64,000 nt of DNA from Bacillus sp. NTK034 (GCF_017303275.1 NZ_JAFKOJ010000001.1:1-64000); one strand, 5' to 3'; counted from the stretch's first letter, positions 9,126-18,049 are shown. Notes: generated from the letters alone by a model not told the origin. Translations and numbers: made by a program.

Positions 9126-9866
9126 ATGATCAACGTGCTTGTCTGGAATGAGAATCGTCATGAACAAAAGGATGATAAGGTAAGGTCTGTCTATCCGGAT
9201 GGTATTCACGGTGCCATTGCAGACTTTTTCAATGAAGAAGATTATAACGTAAAGACAGCTACATTGGATGAGCCCCAGCATGGACTTAGTGATGCTGTTT
9301 TACAGGAAACAGACGTTTTGGTCTGGTGGGGACATCTCGCGCATGAGGAAGTTGAGGATGCAATCGTTGAAAAAATAAAGCAAAGAGTGCTGGAGGGAAT
9401 GGGGCTGATTGTCCTGCATTCCGGTCATTTCTCTAAGATTTTTAAAGTATTAATGGGAACATCCTGTGATTTAAAGTGGAGAGAAGCCGATGAAAAGGAA
9501 CGGATTTGGATTGTAGATCCAGGCCATCCCATTGCAGAAGGACTTGGAGAATATATTGAACTTGAAAAAGAAGAAATGTATGGGGAACATTTTGATATCC
9601 CTGCGCCGGATGAACTTGTAATGGTGAGCTGGTTTGAGGGAGGGGAAGTTTTCCGGAGCGGCTGTACATACAGGCGTGGAAAAGGGAAAATTTTTTATTT
9701 TCGCCCAGGACATGAAACGTATCCAACTTATTATCATAAGGATGTTCAGCAGGTTATTAAAAATGCAGTTAAGTGGGCTAAGCCAGCTGATTTTCCCGTA
9801 CCGGTCTATGGAAATGCAAAGCCATTGGAGAGAATCAGAGTGAATCAAGAAGGAGTGGAAAATTAA
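9126..9866 (+). CDS. ThuA-like protein (glutamine-amidotransferase-like fold)
   Basis: 246-residue member of the ThuA family, linked in rhizobia to trehalose/3-ketotrehalose utilisation. Motifs seen are [24 protein letters not shown] and the late [16 protein letters not shown]. The fold resembles class I glutamine amidotransferases, but the usual catalytic Cys nucleophile is not evident, so a non-amidotransferase role is likely. It lies 16 bases after the response regulator and one base before the first oxidoreductase, so all are probably co-transcribed. Its precise reaction is not established; it may handle a keto-sugar intermediate. Confidence 0.85.
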   Translation: MINVLVWNENRHEQKDDKVRSVYPDGIHGAIADFFNEEDYNVKTATLDEPQHGLSDAVLQETDVLVWWGHLAHEEVEDAIVEKIKQRVLEGMGLIVLHSGHFSKIFKVLMGTSCDLKWREADEKERIWIVDPGHPIAEGLGEYIELEKEEMYGEHFDIPAPDELVMVSWFEGGEVFRSGCTYRRGKGKIFYFRPGHETYPTYYHKDVQQVIKNAVKWAKPADFPVPVYGNAKPLERIRVNQEGVEN

Positions 9867-9867
9867 G

Positions 9868-10896
9868 ATGAAAAAACTCAAAATTGGAATTATTGGATGC
9901 GGAAGTATAGCCAAGCACCGGCATATGCCTGAATATCATGCAAACAGCGGGGCTGTCATTGCAGCGGTATGTGATATTAATGAAGAGCGTGCACATGTGT
10001 TTGCCGATCTTTATGGGGTGAAGGTGTACACCGATTATAGAGAATTACTGGCTAATCCGGATATAGATGCTGTGAGTGTCTGCACCCCGAATTATCTGCA
10101 TGCACCCATTTCTGTTGCCGCATTAAACGCCGGCAAGCATGTTTTATGTGAAAAGCCAATGGCAACTTCTATGGAAGAGGCACAGGACATGATTGAAGCA
10201 GCCCGTAAGAATGGAAAGAAATTAATGATTGCTCATAATCAGCGCTTTGTACCATCTCATAAAAAAGCAAAGGAATTGATCGCAAAAGGTGAAGCAGGAA
10301 AAATCTATAGTTTCCGGTCGGCTTTTGGCCACGGCGGGCCGGAGGGATGGAGTGCAGATGGCAAAGAAAGCTGGTTCTTCAAAAAAGATCAGGCTTTTAT
10401 TGGCGCCATGGGCGACCTTGGTGTACATAAGACCGACTTGCTGCGTTATCTGCTGGGAGAAGAGTTCTCTGAGGCAGGAGCATTTGTAGAAACAAGTGCC
10501 AAGCTTGGTGCAGATGTCGATGATACAGCGGTATGCGTCTTGAAAACGGAAAGCGGTGTAATCGGTACATTGGCTGCAAGCTGGTCTTATGTCTCTAACG
10601 AAGACAATTCCACCATTATATATGGAGAAAAAGCAATTTTGAGATTAGAGGATGATCCGGTGCATTCTCTCGTTGTTCAGTATGCAAACGGTGATACAGT
10701 AAAGTACGAACTCGGCGGGATTCAGACAAATGAAGAAGGAGGACAAAAGAATTCAGGCGTCATTGATCATTTTGTTGAAAGTATCTTAAATGAACAGGAG
10801 CCTGCGATTCCTGGTACCGAGGGAATGAAGTCGCTCCAAGTGATACTTGCTGCGCTGCAGTCAAGCGAAACAAAGCAGATTGTCAAAATTAATTGA
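9868..10896 (+). CDS. Gfo/Idh/MocA family oxidoreductase 1
   Basis: 342 residues. Rossmann nucleotide site IGIIGCGSIAKHRH at the N-terminus, then the family signature VLCEKPMATS (about residue 92-101) with the catalytic-dyad Lys, and a C-terminal beta-sheet substrate domain. Such enzymes oxidise or reduce sugar carbons with NAD(P), including C3 oxidation of glycosides. A HRH motif and GDLGVHKTDLLRY carry the usual active-site His. It is 9 bases from a second family member (similar N-terminus, clearly diverged), suggesting an oxidation/reduction pair in one pathway. Confidence 0.9.
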   Translation: MKKLKIGIIGCGSIAKHRHMPEYHANSGAVIAAVCDINEERAHVFADLYGVKVYTDYRELLANPDIDAVSVCTPNYLHAPISVAALNAGKHVLCEKPMATSMEEAQDMIEAARKNGKKLMIAHNQRFVPSHKKAKELIAKGEAGKIYSFRSAFGHGGPEGWSADGKESWFFKKDQAFIGAMGDLGVHKTDLLRYLLGEEFSEAGAFVETSAKLGADVDDTAVCVLKTESGVIGTLAASWSYVSNEDNSTIIYGEKAILRLEDDPVHSLVVQYANGDTVKYELGGIQTNEEGGQKNSGVIDHFVESILNEQEPAIPGTEGMKSLQVILAALQSSETKQIVKIN

Positions 10897-10905
10897 GGTG
10901 CATTC

Positions 10906-11943
10906 ATGAAGAAACTTCGGATTGGAATTATCGGTGCTGGCGGAATAGCCCAGTCCAGGCATATCCCAGTTATATTAAAATTATCGGATCGTGCTTCCAT
11001 TACGGCTATTTGCGATGTGAATAAGGATACTGCACAGCTGGCTGCAAAGAAGTTTGGAATTAGAAGCGTTTTTACAGATTATAAAGAAGTATTCAATGAA
11101 GCTGATGCTGTAGTTATTTGTACACCGAACAAGTTTCATGCAGAGCTTACGGTTGCTGCGATGGAGGCTGGGCTGCATGTATTGTGTGAGAAGCCGATGG
11201 CCATGACAGCAGATGAATGCAGGAAAATGATAGAGGCCAGAGACAGGTCGGGAAAGGTTTTGGCCATTGCCTACCACTACCGGTTTATGAAAGAGGCTCA
11301 GGCTGCCAAAAAACTCATTTCAGAAGATGAAATTGGCCTTCCATTTGCAGCCAGGGCACGAGCGATGAGAAGAAGAAAGGTACCGGGATGGGGTGTTTTC
11401 ACTAATAAGGAACTTCAGGGCGGAGGAAGTTTGATTGATTATGGGTGCCACTTGCTTGACCTCTCGCTTTGGCTTCTAGGAAACCCCGAGGAAACCGAGG
11501 TTTCCGGTACAGCTTATAATACTTTGAGCAGAATGCCTGGGCAGGTGAATCTATGGGGAAGTTTTGACCATCAATCCTTTCATGTCGATGATCATGTGAC
11601 TGCTTACATAAAATTTGCAAATGGCGCATCCTTGCTTTTTGAAACCTCATGGTCGGCCAATATCGAAGGGGATGATGAAGGCCTCAGCCTTTCGGGGCAG
11701 AATGGAGGAATTGATTTATTCCCATTCAGTTTGAACCAATCAAAACATGGAATGCTCCTTAATACACGCCCAGAATGGCTGCCGGGTGAGGATGACTATG
11801 CTTTGGCGCAGGCACAGAACTTTATTGACAGCTGTTTGGGGAGAGAAGAGTTCATAGTTAAAGCAGAAGAAGCACTGCAGACAACCAGAATTATTGATGC
11901 GATTTATAAAAGCAGTGAAATGGGCAGAAGAGAAATATTTTAG
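10906..11943 (+). CDS. Gfo/Idh/MocA family oxidoreductase 2
   Basis: 345 residues, with Rossmann site IGIIGAGGIAQSRH, the EKPM signature (HVLCEKPMAMT) and the conserved DYGCHLLDLSLWLLG in the substrate domain. It probably acts on the keto form of the same sugar as its neighbour. The motif GSFDHQSFHVDDH is characteristic of this subgroup. RBS TTGAGGTG precedes the ATG. Specificity cannot be derived from the sequence. Confidence 0.9.
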   Translation: MKKLRIGIIGAGGIAQSRHIPVILKLSDRASITAICDVNKDTAQLAAKKFGIRSVFTDYKEVFNEADAVVICTPNKFHAELTVAAMEAGLHVLCEKPMAMTADECRKMIEARDRSGKVLAIAYHYRFMKEAQAAKKLISEDEIGLPFAARARAMRRRKVPGWGVFTNKELQGGGSLIDYGCHLLDLSLWLLGNPEETEVSGTAYNTLSRMPGQVNLWGSFDHQSFHVDDHVTAYIKFANGASLLFETSWSANIEGDDEGLSLSGQNGGIDLFPFSLNQSKHGMLLNTRPEWLPGEDDYALAQAQNFIDSCLGREEFIVKAEEALQTTRIIDAIYKSSEMGRREIF

Positions 11944-11961
11944 AAGCAAGGAGGAGATTTT

Positions 11962-12930
11962 ATGAAGCTCGGCGTATTTACCGTTTTATTTGCTGAGAAG
12001 AATTTTGAAGAAATGCTTGATCATGTGAAAGCTGCTGGGCTTAAGGCTGTTGAAATCGGAACGGGAGCATATCCCGGAAATGCTCACTGCAGCCTGAACG
12101 AGCTATTAGAAAGCAAAGAACTCCGGGATGATTATCTGAACAAGATTTTATCAAGAGGGCTTGAAATCAGCGCATTCAGCTGCCATGGCAATCCGATTTC
12201 CCCTGATAGAGCATTTGCAGAGGAATCGGACCGTGTTTTATATGACACGATTAGGTTAGCCAGCTTAATGAATGTTCCGGTTGTTAACTGTTTTTCCGGT
12301 ACTGCAGGTGATGGGGAAGGGGCCAAGCATCCGAATTGGCCGGTCGCTCCATGGCCGAATGAGTATGGAGAAGTGCTGAAATGGCAATGGGAGGAGAAAC
12401 TCATTCCTTACTGGAAGAAAGCCGGGCAATTTGCAAAAGACCATAATGTGAAAATTGGTCTTGAACTTCATGGCGGGTTCCTTGTGCATACTCCTTATAC
12501 ACTTCTAAAATTAAGGGGAGAAACCTGTGATGCCATTGGAGCCAATCTGGACCCAAGCCATTTATGGTGGCAGGGAATCGACCCTGTGGCGGCAATAAAA
12601 ATATTGGGAAAAGAAAATGCCATTCATCATTTTCATGCAAAAGATACTTATATTGATCAGGAAAATGTTAATATGTACGGTTTAACAGATATGCAGCCAT
12701 ATGGAAATGTTCAGACCAGAGCGTGGACATTCAGGTCAGTCGGGTGCGGACACGGGCTGCAGGAATGGTCGGATATGATAAGCGCTTTGCGAACATTTGG
12801 GTATGATTATGTTGTCAGCATTGAGCATGAAGATCCGCTTATGTCTATAGAAGAAGGATTTACAAGGGCAGTCAGAAACCTTAAATCGATCTTAATCGAA
12901 GAGCAGCCTTCAGAAATGTGGTGGATGTAA
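11962..12930 (+). CDS. Sugar phosphate isomerase/epimerase (AP_endonuc_2 TIM barrel)
   Basis: 322-residue xylose-isomerase-like TIM-barrel protein. Predicted metal ligands sit in GLELHGG (Glu), NLDPSHLWWQ (Asp/His), HFHAKDT (His) and VVSIEHEDP (Glu). Family members isomerise, epimerise or eliminate keto-sugars. It is the last gene of the catabolic operon, 18 bases after the second oxidoreductase with GGAGGAG as RBS, and is followed by a terminator. It completes a pathway of oxidation, rearrangement or cleavage and reduction, inferred from gene families only. Confidence 0.9.
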   Translation: MKLGVFTVLFAEKNFEEMLDHVKAAGLKAVEIGTGAYPGNAHCSLNELLESKELRDDYLNKILSRGLEISAFSCHGNPISPDRAFAEESDRVLYDTIRLASLMNVPVVNCFSGTAGDGEGAKHPNWPVAPWPNEYGEVLKWQWEEKLIPYWKKAGQFAKDHNVKIGLELHGGFLVHTPYTLLKLRGETCDAIGANLDPSHLWWQGIDPVAAIKILGKENAIHHFHAKDTYIDQENVNMYGLTDMQPYGNVQTRAWTFRSVGCGHGLQEWSDMISALRTFGYDYVVSIEHEDPLMSIEEGFTRAVRNLKSILIEEQPSEMWWM

Positions 12931-12938
12931 CAATTTTA

Positions 12939-12974
12939 GCAGGGGAGGATTTTAAAATCCTTCCCTGTATTTTC
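12939..12974 (+). terminator. Terminator of the sugar catabolic operon
   Basis: Strong hairpin GCAGGGGAGGATT ... AATCCTTCCCTG followed by TATTTT. Confidence 0.8.
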
Positions 12975-12994
12975 GACAAATTTCTCAAATGGGG

Positions 12995-13023
12995 TTGACC
13001 ATTCTGACTGAATTTAGTACTAT
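12995..13023 (+). promoter_or_regulatory. Sigma-A promoter of tRNA-Gly
   Basis: TTGACC (12995-13000), 17-base spacer and TACTAT (13018-13023), about 100 bases upstream of the single tRNA gene. Confidence 0.6.
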
Positions 13024-13123
13024 TAAATAGTGGATTCGACACAATGTTTATTTTTTCTGTTGATAAAAATCGACATAGGGTTTAGTCATAATTTCATTGC
13101 TGATTAAATATAAATACACAAAT

Positions 13124-13197
13124 GCGGGTGTAGTTTAGTGGTAAAACCTCAGCCTTCCAAGCTGATGATGAGGGTTCGATTCCCTTCACCCGCTCCA
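13124..13197 (+). tRNA. tRNA-Gly(TCC)
   Basis: Complete cloverleaf with acceptor GCGGGTG, anticodon TCC in loop CTTCCAA and encoded CCA. It stands alone and has its own promoter and terminator. Confidence 0.96.
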
Positions 13198-13206
13198 TAC
13201 ATAGCC

Positions 13207-13250
13207 AACGCAGTGTTTCGTTCAAAAAGAACGAGGTATTGCGTTTTTTC
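13207..13250 (+). terminator. Terminator of tRNA-Gly
   Basis: Long imperfect hairpin around TCGTTC-AAAAA-GAACGA with outer AACGCA/TGCGTT and a T-run. Confidence 0.75.
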
Positions 13251-13269
13251 ATTTTCCTTGGCTATTAAG

Positions 13270-13314
13270 CAAAAAGAATCGGGTGGCATCCGAGGATACC
13301 ACTCGATTTTTTAG
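13270..13314 (-). terminator. Terminator of the B3/4 gene
   Basis: Inverted repeat AATCGGGTGGCATCC / GGATACCACTCGATT (two mismatches) with T-runs on both strands, placed just beyond the minus-strand stop codon. Confidence 0.7.
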
Positions 13315-13322
13315 AAACTTGT

Positions 13323-13991
13323 TTAACATCCAATTACCTTAGAGGCTCCTTCTCCGCCATGTACTTGAGTGTACATGTTCATTAAAGAATCAACCATTTT
13401 TTCAGCCTTTTCCATTTCCAGAGAAGGGCGCAAATAAACGATTTGAACGGCATTATTAGTCTGCTCTGTCACCGCTGACCTTTCTGAGTCGACAAACGGA
13501 CTGCCAAATGGCCCTGCCGCATCTTCACTAATAATTAAATTGGCAAGTGAGTTGGGTCTTCCGTTTAAACCGTTATATTCTTCGCCTTCTTTGCCTAACC
13601 TGATAGTCAGATTACCTGAAAGCTTATCGGCGTCATACACGCCAATCGGTATTTGATATTCGAGGGAAAAGAAGTTGTTAATATCTATGGAGCTGTTGAC
13701 CGGCTGCAGATAATTTTGTTTTTTAATTCTTCTGTACAGTGCTTCTGCAGAGTGACGGTGCCGATTTGGATCCTTGCCTGCTGTTTTGAAAATCTGTCTC
13801 CATTCCTTGATCCCCTCAAGTTCTGTAACACTCTTGTCCTCTAAGTCAAAATAAATTGATTCCTGAAATAATTGGAGTCTGCCCTTTACCATTTGAGGAG
13901 ATTGTCCGACTTCTATATTTTTATATGTAATGAATCCAATTTTAAATTGGGGAAATAACCTGCACAACTCGGGAGCAATCGTAATTTCCAA
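13323..13991 (-). CDS. B3/4 (PheT-like tRNA-binding) domain protein
   Basis: 222 residues. The B3/4 domain, as found in the phenylalanyl-tRNA synthetase beta subunit, covers most of the protein: RHSAEALYRRI, IPIGVYDADKL and SERSAVTEQT are typical. Free-standing copies are thought to bind or edit tRNA/amino acids, but this is not proven. I choose the TTG at 13991 because GGAGGTGG lies five bases upstream; an ATG at 14030 would extend it by 13 residues but has no RBS. It is divergent from queG. Confidence 0.8.
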   Translation of the reverse strand: MEITIAPELCRLFPQFKIGFITYKNIEVGQSPQMVKGRLQLFQESIYFDLEDKSVTELEGIKEWRQIFKTAGKDPNRHRHSAEALYRRIKKQNYLQPVNSSIDINNFFSLEYQIPIGVYDADKLSGNLTIRLGKEGEEYNGLNGRPNSLANLIISEDAAGPFGSPFVDSERSAVTEQTNNAVQIVYLRPSLEMEKAEKMVDSLMNMYTQVHGGEGASKVIGC

Positions 13992-14098
13992 GCTTTCCAC
14001 CTCCAAAATTACTTTAAAATAGTTTATCATAATAAGCGGTGATTCAATAAATTAAAGACTTTAATATAAATCAATTTTTCATGAAAGGAGGTTATACA

Positions 14099-15232
14099 AT
14101 GGATTTTGCCCAATTCAAGCAGGAAGTGATTGAATACAGCAAAACAATTGGCATAGATAAAATCGGTTTTACAGCAGCCAGCACTTTTGATGAGATGAAA
14201 AATAGACTGATTCGCCAGCAGGAACTTCAATATCAATCAGGATTTGAAGAGCCTGATATTAAGAAGAGGGTGAATCCGGGCCTGCTAATGGACAAACCCA
14301 GATCCATTATCTCAATTGCTGTTGCTTACCCTTCCAAAATGAAGGTCAGAGTTGTCAGCAAAAGAGGTGAGCGAAGAGGAATTTTCTGCCGCGCTTCATG
14401 GGGTAAAGATTATCATCATATCCTGAGGGAACGTCTTCAAAAGCTTGAGCGCTTCATCCAATCAAAAATCCCTGAGGCGTTATGCAAATCCATGGTGGAT
14501 ACAGGTGAACTGGTTGACCGGGCTGTAGCGCAGCGTGCCGGAATTGGCTGGAGCGGCAAAAACTGTTCCATTATTACACCCGAATTCGGATCCTATGTTT
14601 ATCTCGGTGAAATGATAACGAACCTGCCTTTTGAACCGGATATACCAATGGAAGACAGATGCGGAAGCTGCAATAAATGTGTTGACGTTTGTCCGACTGG
14701 AGCTTTAATCCAGGGAGGTCAGCTTGATGCACAGAAGTGCATCGCGTTTTTGACACAGACAAAAGGCTTTCTTGCAGAGCCGTATAGGGAAAAACTGGGA
14801 AATAGACTGTACGGGTGTGATACCTGTCAAACTGTATGCCCTGAAAATAAAGGCAAGGATTTTCATTTGCACGAAGAAATGGAGCCGGATCCCGAAGTGG
14901 CAAAGCCGCTTTTAAGGCCGCTCCTATTTATCAGCAACCGGGAATTTAAAGAAAAATATGGCCCGGTTTCAGGCTCCTGGAGAGGGAAAAAGCCGATCCA
15001 GCGAAATGCCATTATCGCCTTGGCTCACTACAAAGACGAAACAGCTGTAGAAGATCTGATTAAAGTCATGACAGAAGATCCTCGGCCGGTGATCCGTGGA
15101 ACGGCTGCCTGGGCACTCGGGAAAATTGGCGGTGAGAAATCACTGGCTGCCCTGGAACAGGCGTTGCAGCAGGAAAAAGACGGAGAGGTCGTTTCTGAGA
15201 TTGAAAAAGGTTTAAGTTTTATAGAACAATGA
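14099..15232 (+). CDS. queG: Epoxyqueuosine reductase QueG
   Basis: Catalyses the last step of queuosine synthesis in tRNA, reducing epoxyqueuosine with cobalamin and two 4Fe-4S clusters. The clusters' Cys sets are visible as CGSCNKCVDVCP and CDTCQTVCP (about residues 185-250), and DTGELVDRAVAQRAG is the catalytic Asp region. A C-terminal HEAT-like repeat (AIIALAHYKD, GTAAWALGKIGG) binds tRNA. 377 residues, usual family length. Start ATG 14099 has AAAGGAGG upstream. B. subtilis counterpart is yhbA, in the same gene order. Confidence 0.95.
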   Translation: MDFAQFKQEVIEYSKTIGIDKIGFTAASTFDEMKNRLIRQQELQYQSGFEEPDIKKRVNPGLLMDKPRSIISIAVAYPSKMKVRVVSKRGERRGIFCRASWGKDYHHILRERLQKLERFIQSKIPEALCKSMVDTGELVDRAVAQRAGIGWSGKNCSIITPEFGSYVYLGEMITNLPFEPDIPMEDRCGSCNKCVDVCPTGALIQGGQLDAQKCIAFLTQTKGFLAEPYREKLGNRLYGCDTCQTVCPENKGKDFHLHEEMEPDPEVAKPLLRPLLFISNREFKEKYGPVSGSWRGKKPIQRNAIIALAHYKDETAVEDLIKVMTEDPRPVIRGTAAWALGKIGGEKSLAALEQALQQEKDGEVVSEIEKGLSFIEQ

Positions 15233-15233
15233 T

Positions 15234-15260
15234 GAGGGAGGAATCTCCCTCTTTTTTTAT
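15234..15260 (+). terminator. Terminator after queG
   Basis: Perfect 7-bp stem GAGGGAG-GAAT-CTCCCTC followed by seven T. Confidence 0.85.
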
Positions 15261-15373
15261 GGACAAATAGAGAAACTGGTCAGCCCGGCTGACTTACTAA
15301 TATATTGCACGAAAAATTAAGCAAAGTCCTCAGCTTCGTCTCATATGTATGGAATAGGAGAGGAGTGAGATGC

Positions 15374-16252
15374 GTGAGGGACCAGCTTCAGGAGCTGTTA
15401 ATAAAAAGAGTGCAGCAGTGCGTTTCCCATTCAAGAGGTTCAATTCATACCTGCCCTAAGATTGAAAAGAAGAAAGAATCACTTTCCGGCAGGTCCGGTG
15501 AGATTGTTAAAGCCCAGGCAACCGGAAAAGTGATCACGGTCGGCAGGGAGAAGGATGATATGAAGCAGGTTGAATACAGAGTTCACTTTAAATATTTAAT
15601 TAAGCAAAAAGGCATATTCTTTATGGAAGAAGAAATTGAAGAGCGCACAGCCGACTTTTATAAAGGAGTGTTTGTCGAGGATCGGGAGAAAAACCCTTTT
15701 AAGGATATTCAAAAAGCTGAAGCGTCTCCTGACCGTGAATATGGAGAGGAAGAAAGGATAGAGTATGAGTATGACCGCATGAAGGCAGTGCAGTATGCAG
15801 AAAAATGGTGGAACAGCTATAATCCGGCTTATAAAAAATTTGAAGTGGATTGCACGAATTATATTTCCCAGTGTCTTCATGTAGGCGGCGGACCGATGAG
15901 AGGGTTTCCTAACCGTGGAAAAGGATGGTGGATGAGAAGCGGGAATTGGAGCTACAGCTGGACGGTTGCAAATTCATTGCGGTGGTATCTGCCGAGTTCG
16001 AATTCGGGGTTAAGAGCGGAGGAAGTCTCGAGTCCGGATCAGCTCTTAATTGGAGATGTCATTTGCTATGATTTTCAGGGAGACGGGCGATTTGACCATA
16101 CAACGATCGTGACGGGGAAAGATGCCTCAGGAATGCCGCTGGTCAATGCCCATACTTATAACAGCCGAATGCGTTATTGGGCTTATGAAGATTCAACAGC
16201 CTATACACCGAATATTAAATATAAATTTTTGTCTATAACTGATGATCAGTAA
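15374..16252 (+). CDS. yhbB: Amidase-domain protein (YhbB-like)
   Basis: 292 residues. The C-terminal half (about 130-285) is the putative amidase domain (Amidase_6): AVQYAEKWW, then Cys in FEVDCTNYISQCL, His in GRFDHTTIV and NAHTYN, a Cys-His catalytic arrangement as in NlpC/CHAP enzymes, so a cell-wall peptide amidase is likely. The N-terminal part is not recognised and no signal peptide is evident. GTG 15374 has AGGAG eight bases upstream; a TTG at 15305 lacks any RBS. Same position as yhbB in B. subtilis, between queG and trmL. Confidence 0.8.
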   Translation: MRDQLQELLIKRVQQCVSHSRGSIHTCPKIEKKKESLSGRSGEIVKAQATGKVITVGREKDDMKQVEYRVHFKYLIKQKGIFFMEEEIEERTADFYKGVFVEDREKNPFKDIQKAEASPDREYGEEERIEYEYDRMKAVQYAEKWWNSYNPAYKKFEVDCTNYISQCLHVGGGPMRGFPNRGKGWWMRSGNWSYSWTVANSLRWYLPSSNSGLRAEEVSSPDQLLIGDVICYDFQGDGRFDHTTIVTGKDASGMPLVNAHTYNSRMRYWAYEDSTAYTPNIKYKFLSITDDQ

Positions 16253-16314
16253 TTTGTATGGTGTTATCAAAGTGATATAATAGCACATGCAGAATTAATT
16301 TAGAGGTGAAAAAA

Positions 16315-16788
16315 GTGGGATTGCATGTAGTATTATATCAGCCGGAAATTCCGGCAAACACCGGTAATATAGCCCGTACTTGTGCGGCTACTGATACGAC
16401 ATTGCATCTGATCCGGCCGCTTGGCTTTTCGACAGAAGATAAAATGCTGAAGCGTGCAGGTCTGGATTATTGGCAATTTGTAAAGATCGTCTATCATGAA
16501 TCATTGGACGATTTCTTTAATAGCAGCGAAGGCGGTGAATACTTCTACTTAACGAAGTATGGCACCATGCCGCATTCCACTTTCGATTACAGCAATGTAG
16601 GAAAGGATTATTATTTTATTTTTGGCAAAGAAACGACGGGTCTTCCGAAGAATATCATTGAAACCAACAAAGAGCGTGCATTAAGGGTACCAATGAACGA
16701 TAAAGTCCGTTCCCTTAATTTATCAAACGCTGCAGCCATTCTGGTTTATGAAGCACTGCGGCAGCAGGATTACTTGCATTTAAAATAG
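16315..16788 (+). CDS. trmL: tRNA (cytidine(34)-2'-O)-methyltransferase TrmL
   Basis: SPOUT-class enzyme that 2'-O-methylates the wobble base of tRNA-Leu isoacceptors with SAM. 157 residues. Motif 1 QPEIPANTGNIARTCA, motif 2 FGKETTGLP and motif 3 VRSLNLSNAAAILVYEALRQ form the trefoil-knot SAM site. GTG at 16315 is preceded by GAGGTG at proper spacing and gives an N-terminus like the B. subtilis CspR protein. The tRNA-Leu(TAA) and (CAA) substrates are encoded at 1414 and 1526. Confidence 0.94.
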   Translation: MGLHVVLYQPEIPANTGNIARTCAATDTTLHLIRPLGFSTEDKMLKRAGLDYWQFVKIVYHESLDDFFNSSEGGEYFYLTKYGTMPHSTFDYSNVGKDYYFIFGKETTGLPKNIIETNKERALRVPMNDKVRSLNLSNAAAILVYEALRQQDYLHLK

Positions 16789-16796
16789 TAAACAGC

Positions 16797-16826
16797 AGGC
16801 CTGAAATTTTTCGGGCCTTTTCCTTT
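16797..16826 (+). terminator. Terminator after trmL
   Basis: Hairpin AGGCCTGAAA ... TTCGGGCCT followed by TTTCCTTT. Confidence 0.65.
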
Positions 16827-16885
16827 GGAGAAAACTTTCCTATCTGGGTAAAATGAAAAAGTACATATGGAAAGGATGAGATGTG

Positions 16886-17635
16886 ATGAATGAAGTGACC
16901 AATTTGCTGATGGACCATCGCTCCGTGCGCCACTTTGAGGACAAGCCGCTTTCCAGGGAGCAGATAGAAACGATTATACTTTCTGCTCAAGCCGCGTCCA
17001 CCTCAAGTTTTGTTCAAGCCTATTCAATAATCGGTCTTACCGATAAAGTGAAGAAAGCGAAACTTGCTGAATTTGCAGGCAATCAGAATTATGTAGCAGA
17101 AAATGGCCATTTTTTTGTTTTTTGTGCTGATTTGCATCGTCATGAAGTCATGGGACAAATGGAAAATATCAATGTAATTCCTTCCATTGAAAGCACAGAG
17201 AAATTTATGGTGGCTGTCATTGATGCAGCATTGGCTGCGCAGAATGCTGCCGTTGCTGCTGAATCGCTGGGATTGGGAATCTGCTATATTGGCGGAATTA
17301 GAAACAATCTTGAGGGAGTAGCTGAACTTTTAAAGACACCGGATCGCGTGATACCTTTGTTTGGACTGGCTGTTGGCTATCCTTCCAAAAAGAACGATAA
17401 AAAGCCGAGGCTTCCTCTTCAGCACATATACCATGAAAATGAATATAAGCAGGATGAAACTGCCTACCGCGAAGAGCTGGAAGTGTATAATCAAATCATT
17501 TCCGAGTACTATGGTGAGCGTACGGGCGGTAAGCGGAAGGACACATGGACTGGCCAAATCGCCGGCATGCTTGAAAAGCAGACACGAATGTATATGAAGG
17601 ATTTTGTACAGAAGAAAAAGATGGATATAAGGTAG
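16886..17635 (+). CDS. Oxygen-insensitive NADPH nitro/flavin reductase (NfrA type)
   Basis: 249-residue flavoprotein of the NfsA/NfrA group. FMN contacts include DHRSVRHF at the N-terminus, SAQAASTSSFVQAYS (about 31-45), GLGICYIGGIRNN and a Lys/Arg-rich C-terminus. It reduces nitroaromatics or flavins with NAD(P)H; in Bacillus NfrA responds to heat and disulfide stress. ATG 16886 is used, with AAAGGA upstream; a GTG one codon earlier is possible. It has its own terminator. Confidence 0.9.
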   Translation: MNEVTNLLMDHRSVRHFEDKPLSREQIETIILSAQAASTSSFVQAYSIIGLTDKVKKAKLAEFAGNQNYVAENGHFFVFCADLHRHEVMGQMENINVIPSIESTEKFMVAVIDAALAAQNAAVAAESLGLGICYIGGIRNNLEGVAELLKTPDRVIPLFGLAVGYPSKKNDKKPRLPLQHIYHENEYKQDETAYREELEVYNQIISEYYGERTGGKRKDTWTGQIAGMLEKQTRMYMKDFVQKKKMDIR

Positions 17636-17675
17636 GGGTATATTGGACACCAAGAGTCTGTCCTACAAATAAGAA

Positions 17676-17711
17676 AAAAGCTGCTGAATTGATCAGCAGC
17701 TTATTTTTTGC
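17676..17711. terminator. Shared bidirectional terminator
   Basis: Perfect 10-bp stem AAGCTGCTGA / TCAGCAGCTT with T-rich sequence on both sides. It serves the nitroreductase gene on the plus strand and overlaps the stop codon of the small minus-strand gene. Confidence 0.8.
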
Positions 17712-17796
17712 TCACGCCTGGCTTGTCATCATAACCAGCAGTGAAAATAGCAGCAAGGAAAGCAACCATTACACCGATAATAATAATTGTACCCAT
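17701..17796 (-). CDS. Small 31-residue membrane protein
   Basis: Encodes MGTIIIIGVMVAFLAAIFTA followed by a charged tail GYDDKPGVSKK. One hydrophobic segment (residues 3-20) makes it a single-pass membrane peptide. A strong RBS (AAAGGAGG, nine bases from the ATG) and an own terminator overlapping the stop codon support expression. I do not recognise a named family. It is convergent with the nitroreductase gene and divergent from prkA. Confidence 0.65.
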   Translation of the reverse strand: MGTIIIIGVMVAFLAAIFTAGYDDKPGVSKK

Positions 17797-17980
17797 GTAT
17801 ATGTAATCCTCCTTTAGCGGTATCTCAATAGGCAAGCATGTAAATATAAGCTTATTATAGCCCAAAAATGAATAACTGTGAATGAAAAGTAAGGAGTTTT
17901 TTTTACAGTTAGAGACCGCAGCAAAGTATTCCTAATAAATATCCCCGTAAAAAGTACAAACCAAACTCTCAATAGTTTAC

Positions 17981-18009
17981 GCATGTTCGATTGCCGGGGC
18001 GCATAGAGT
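17981..18009 (+). promoter_or_regulatory. Sigma-E-like promoter of prkA
   Basis: GCATGTT (17981-17987), 14-base spacer and CATAGAGT (18002-18009), close to the mother-cell sigma-E consensus KMATATT-N14-CATACANT. It lies 40 bases upstream of the start codon. In B. subtilis prkA is known to be sigma-E dependent. Confidence 0.6.
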
Positions 18010-18049
18010 ATATTAATCGTCTCTGATAATGCGACAGGGGGAGGTCCTT

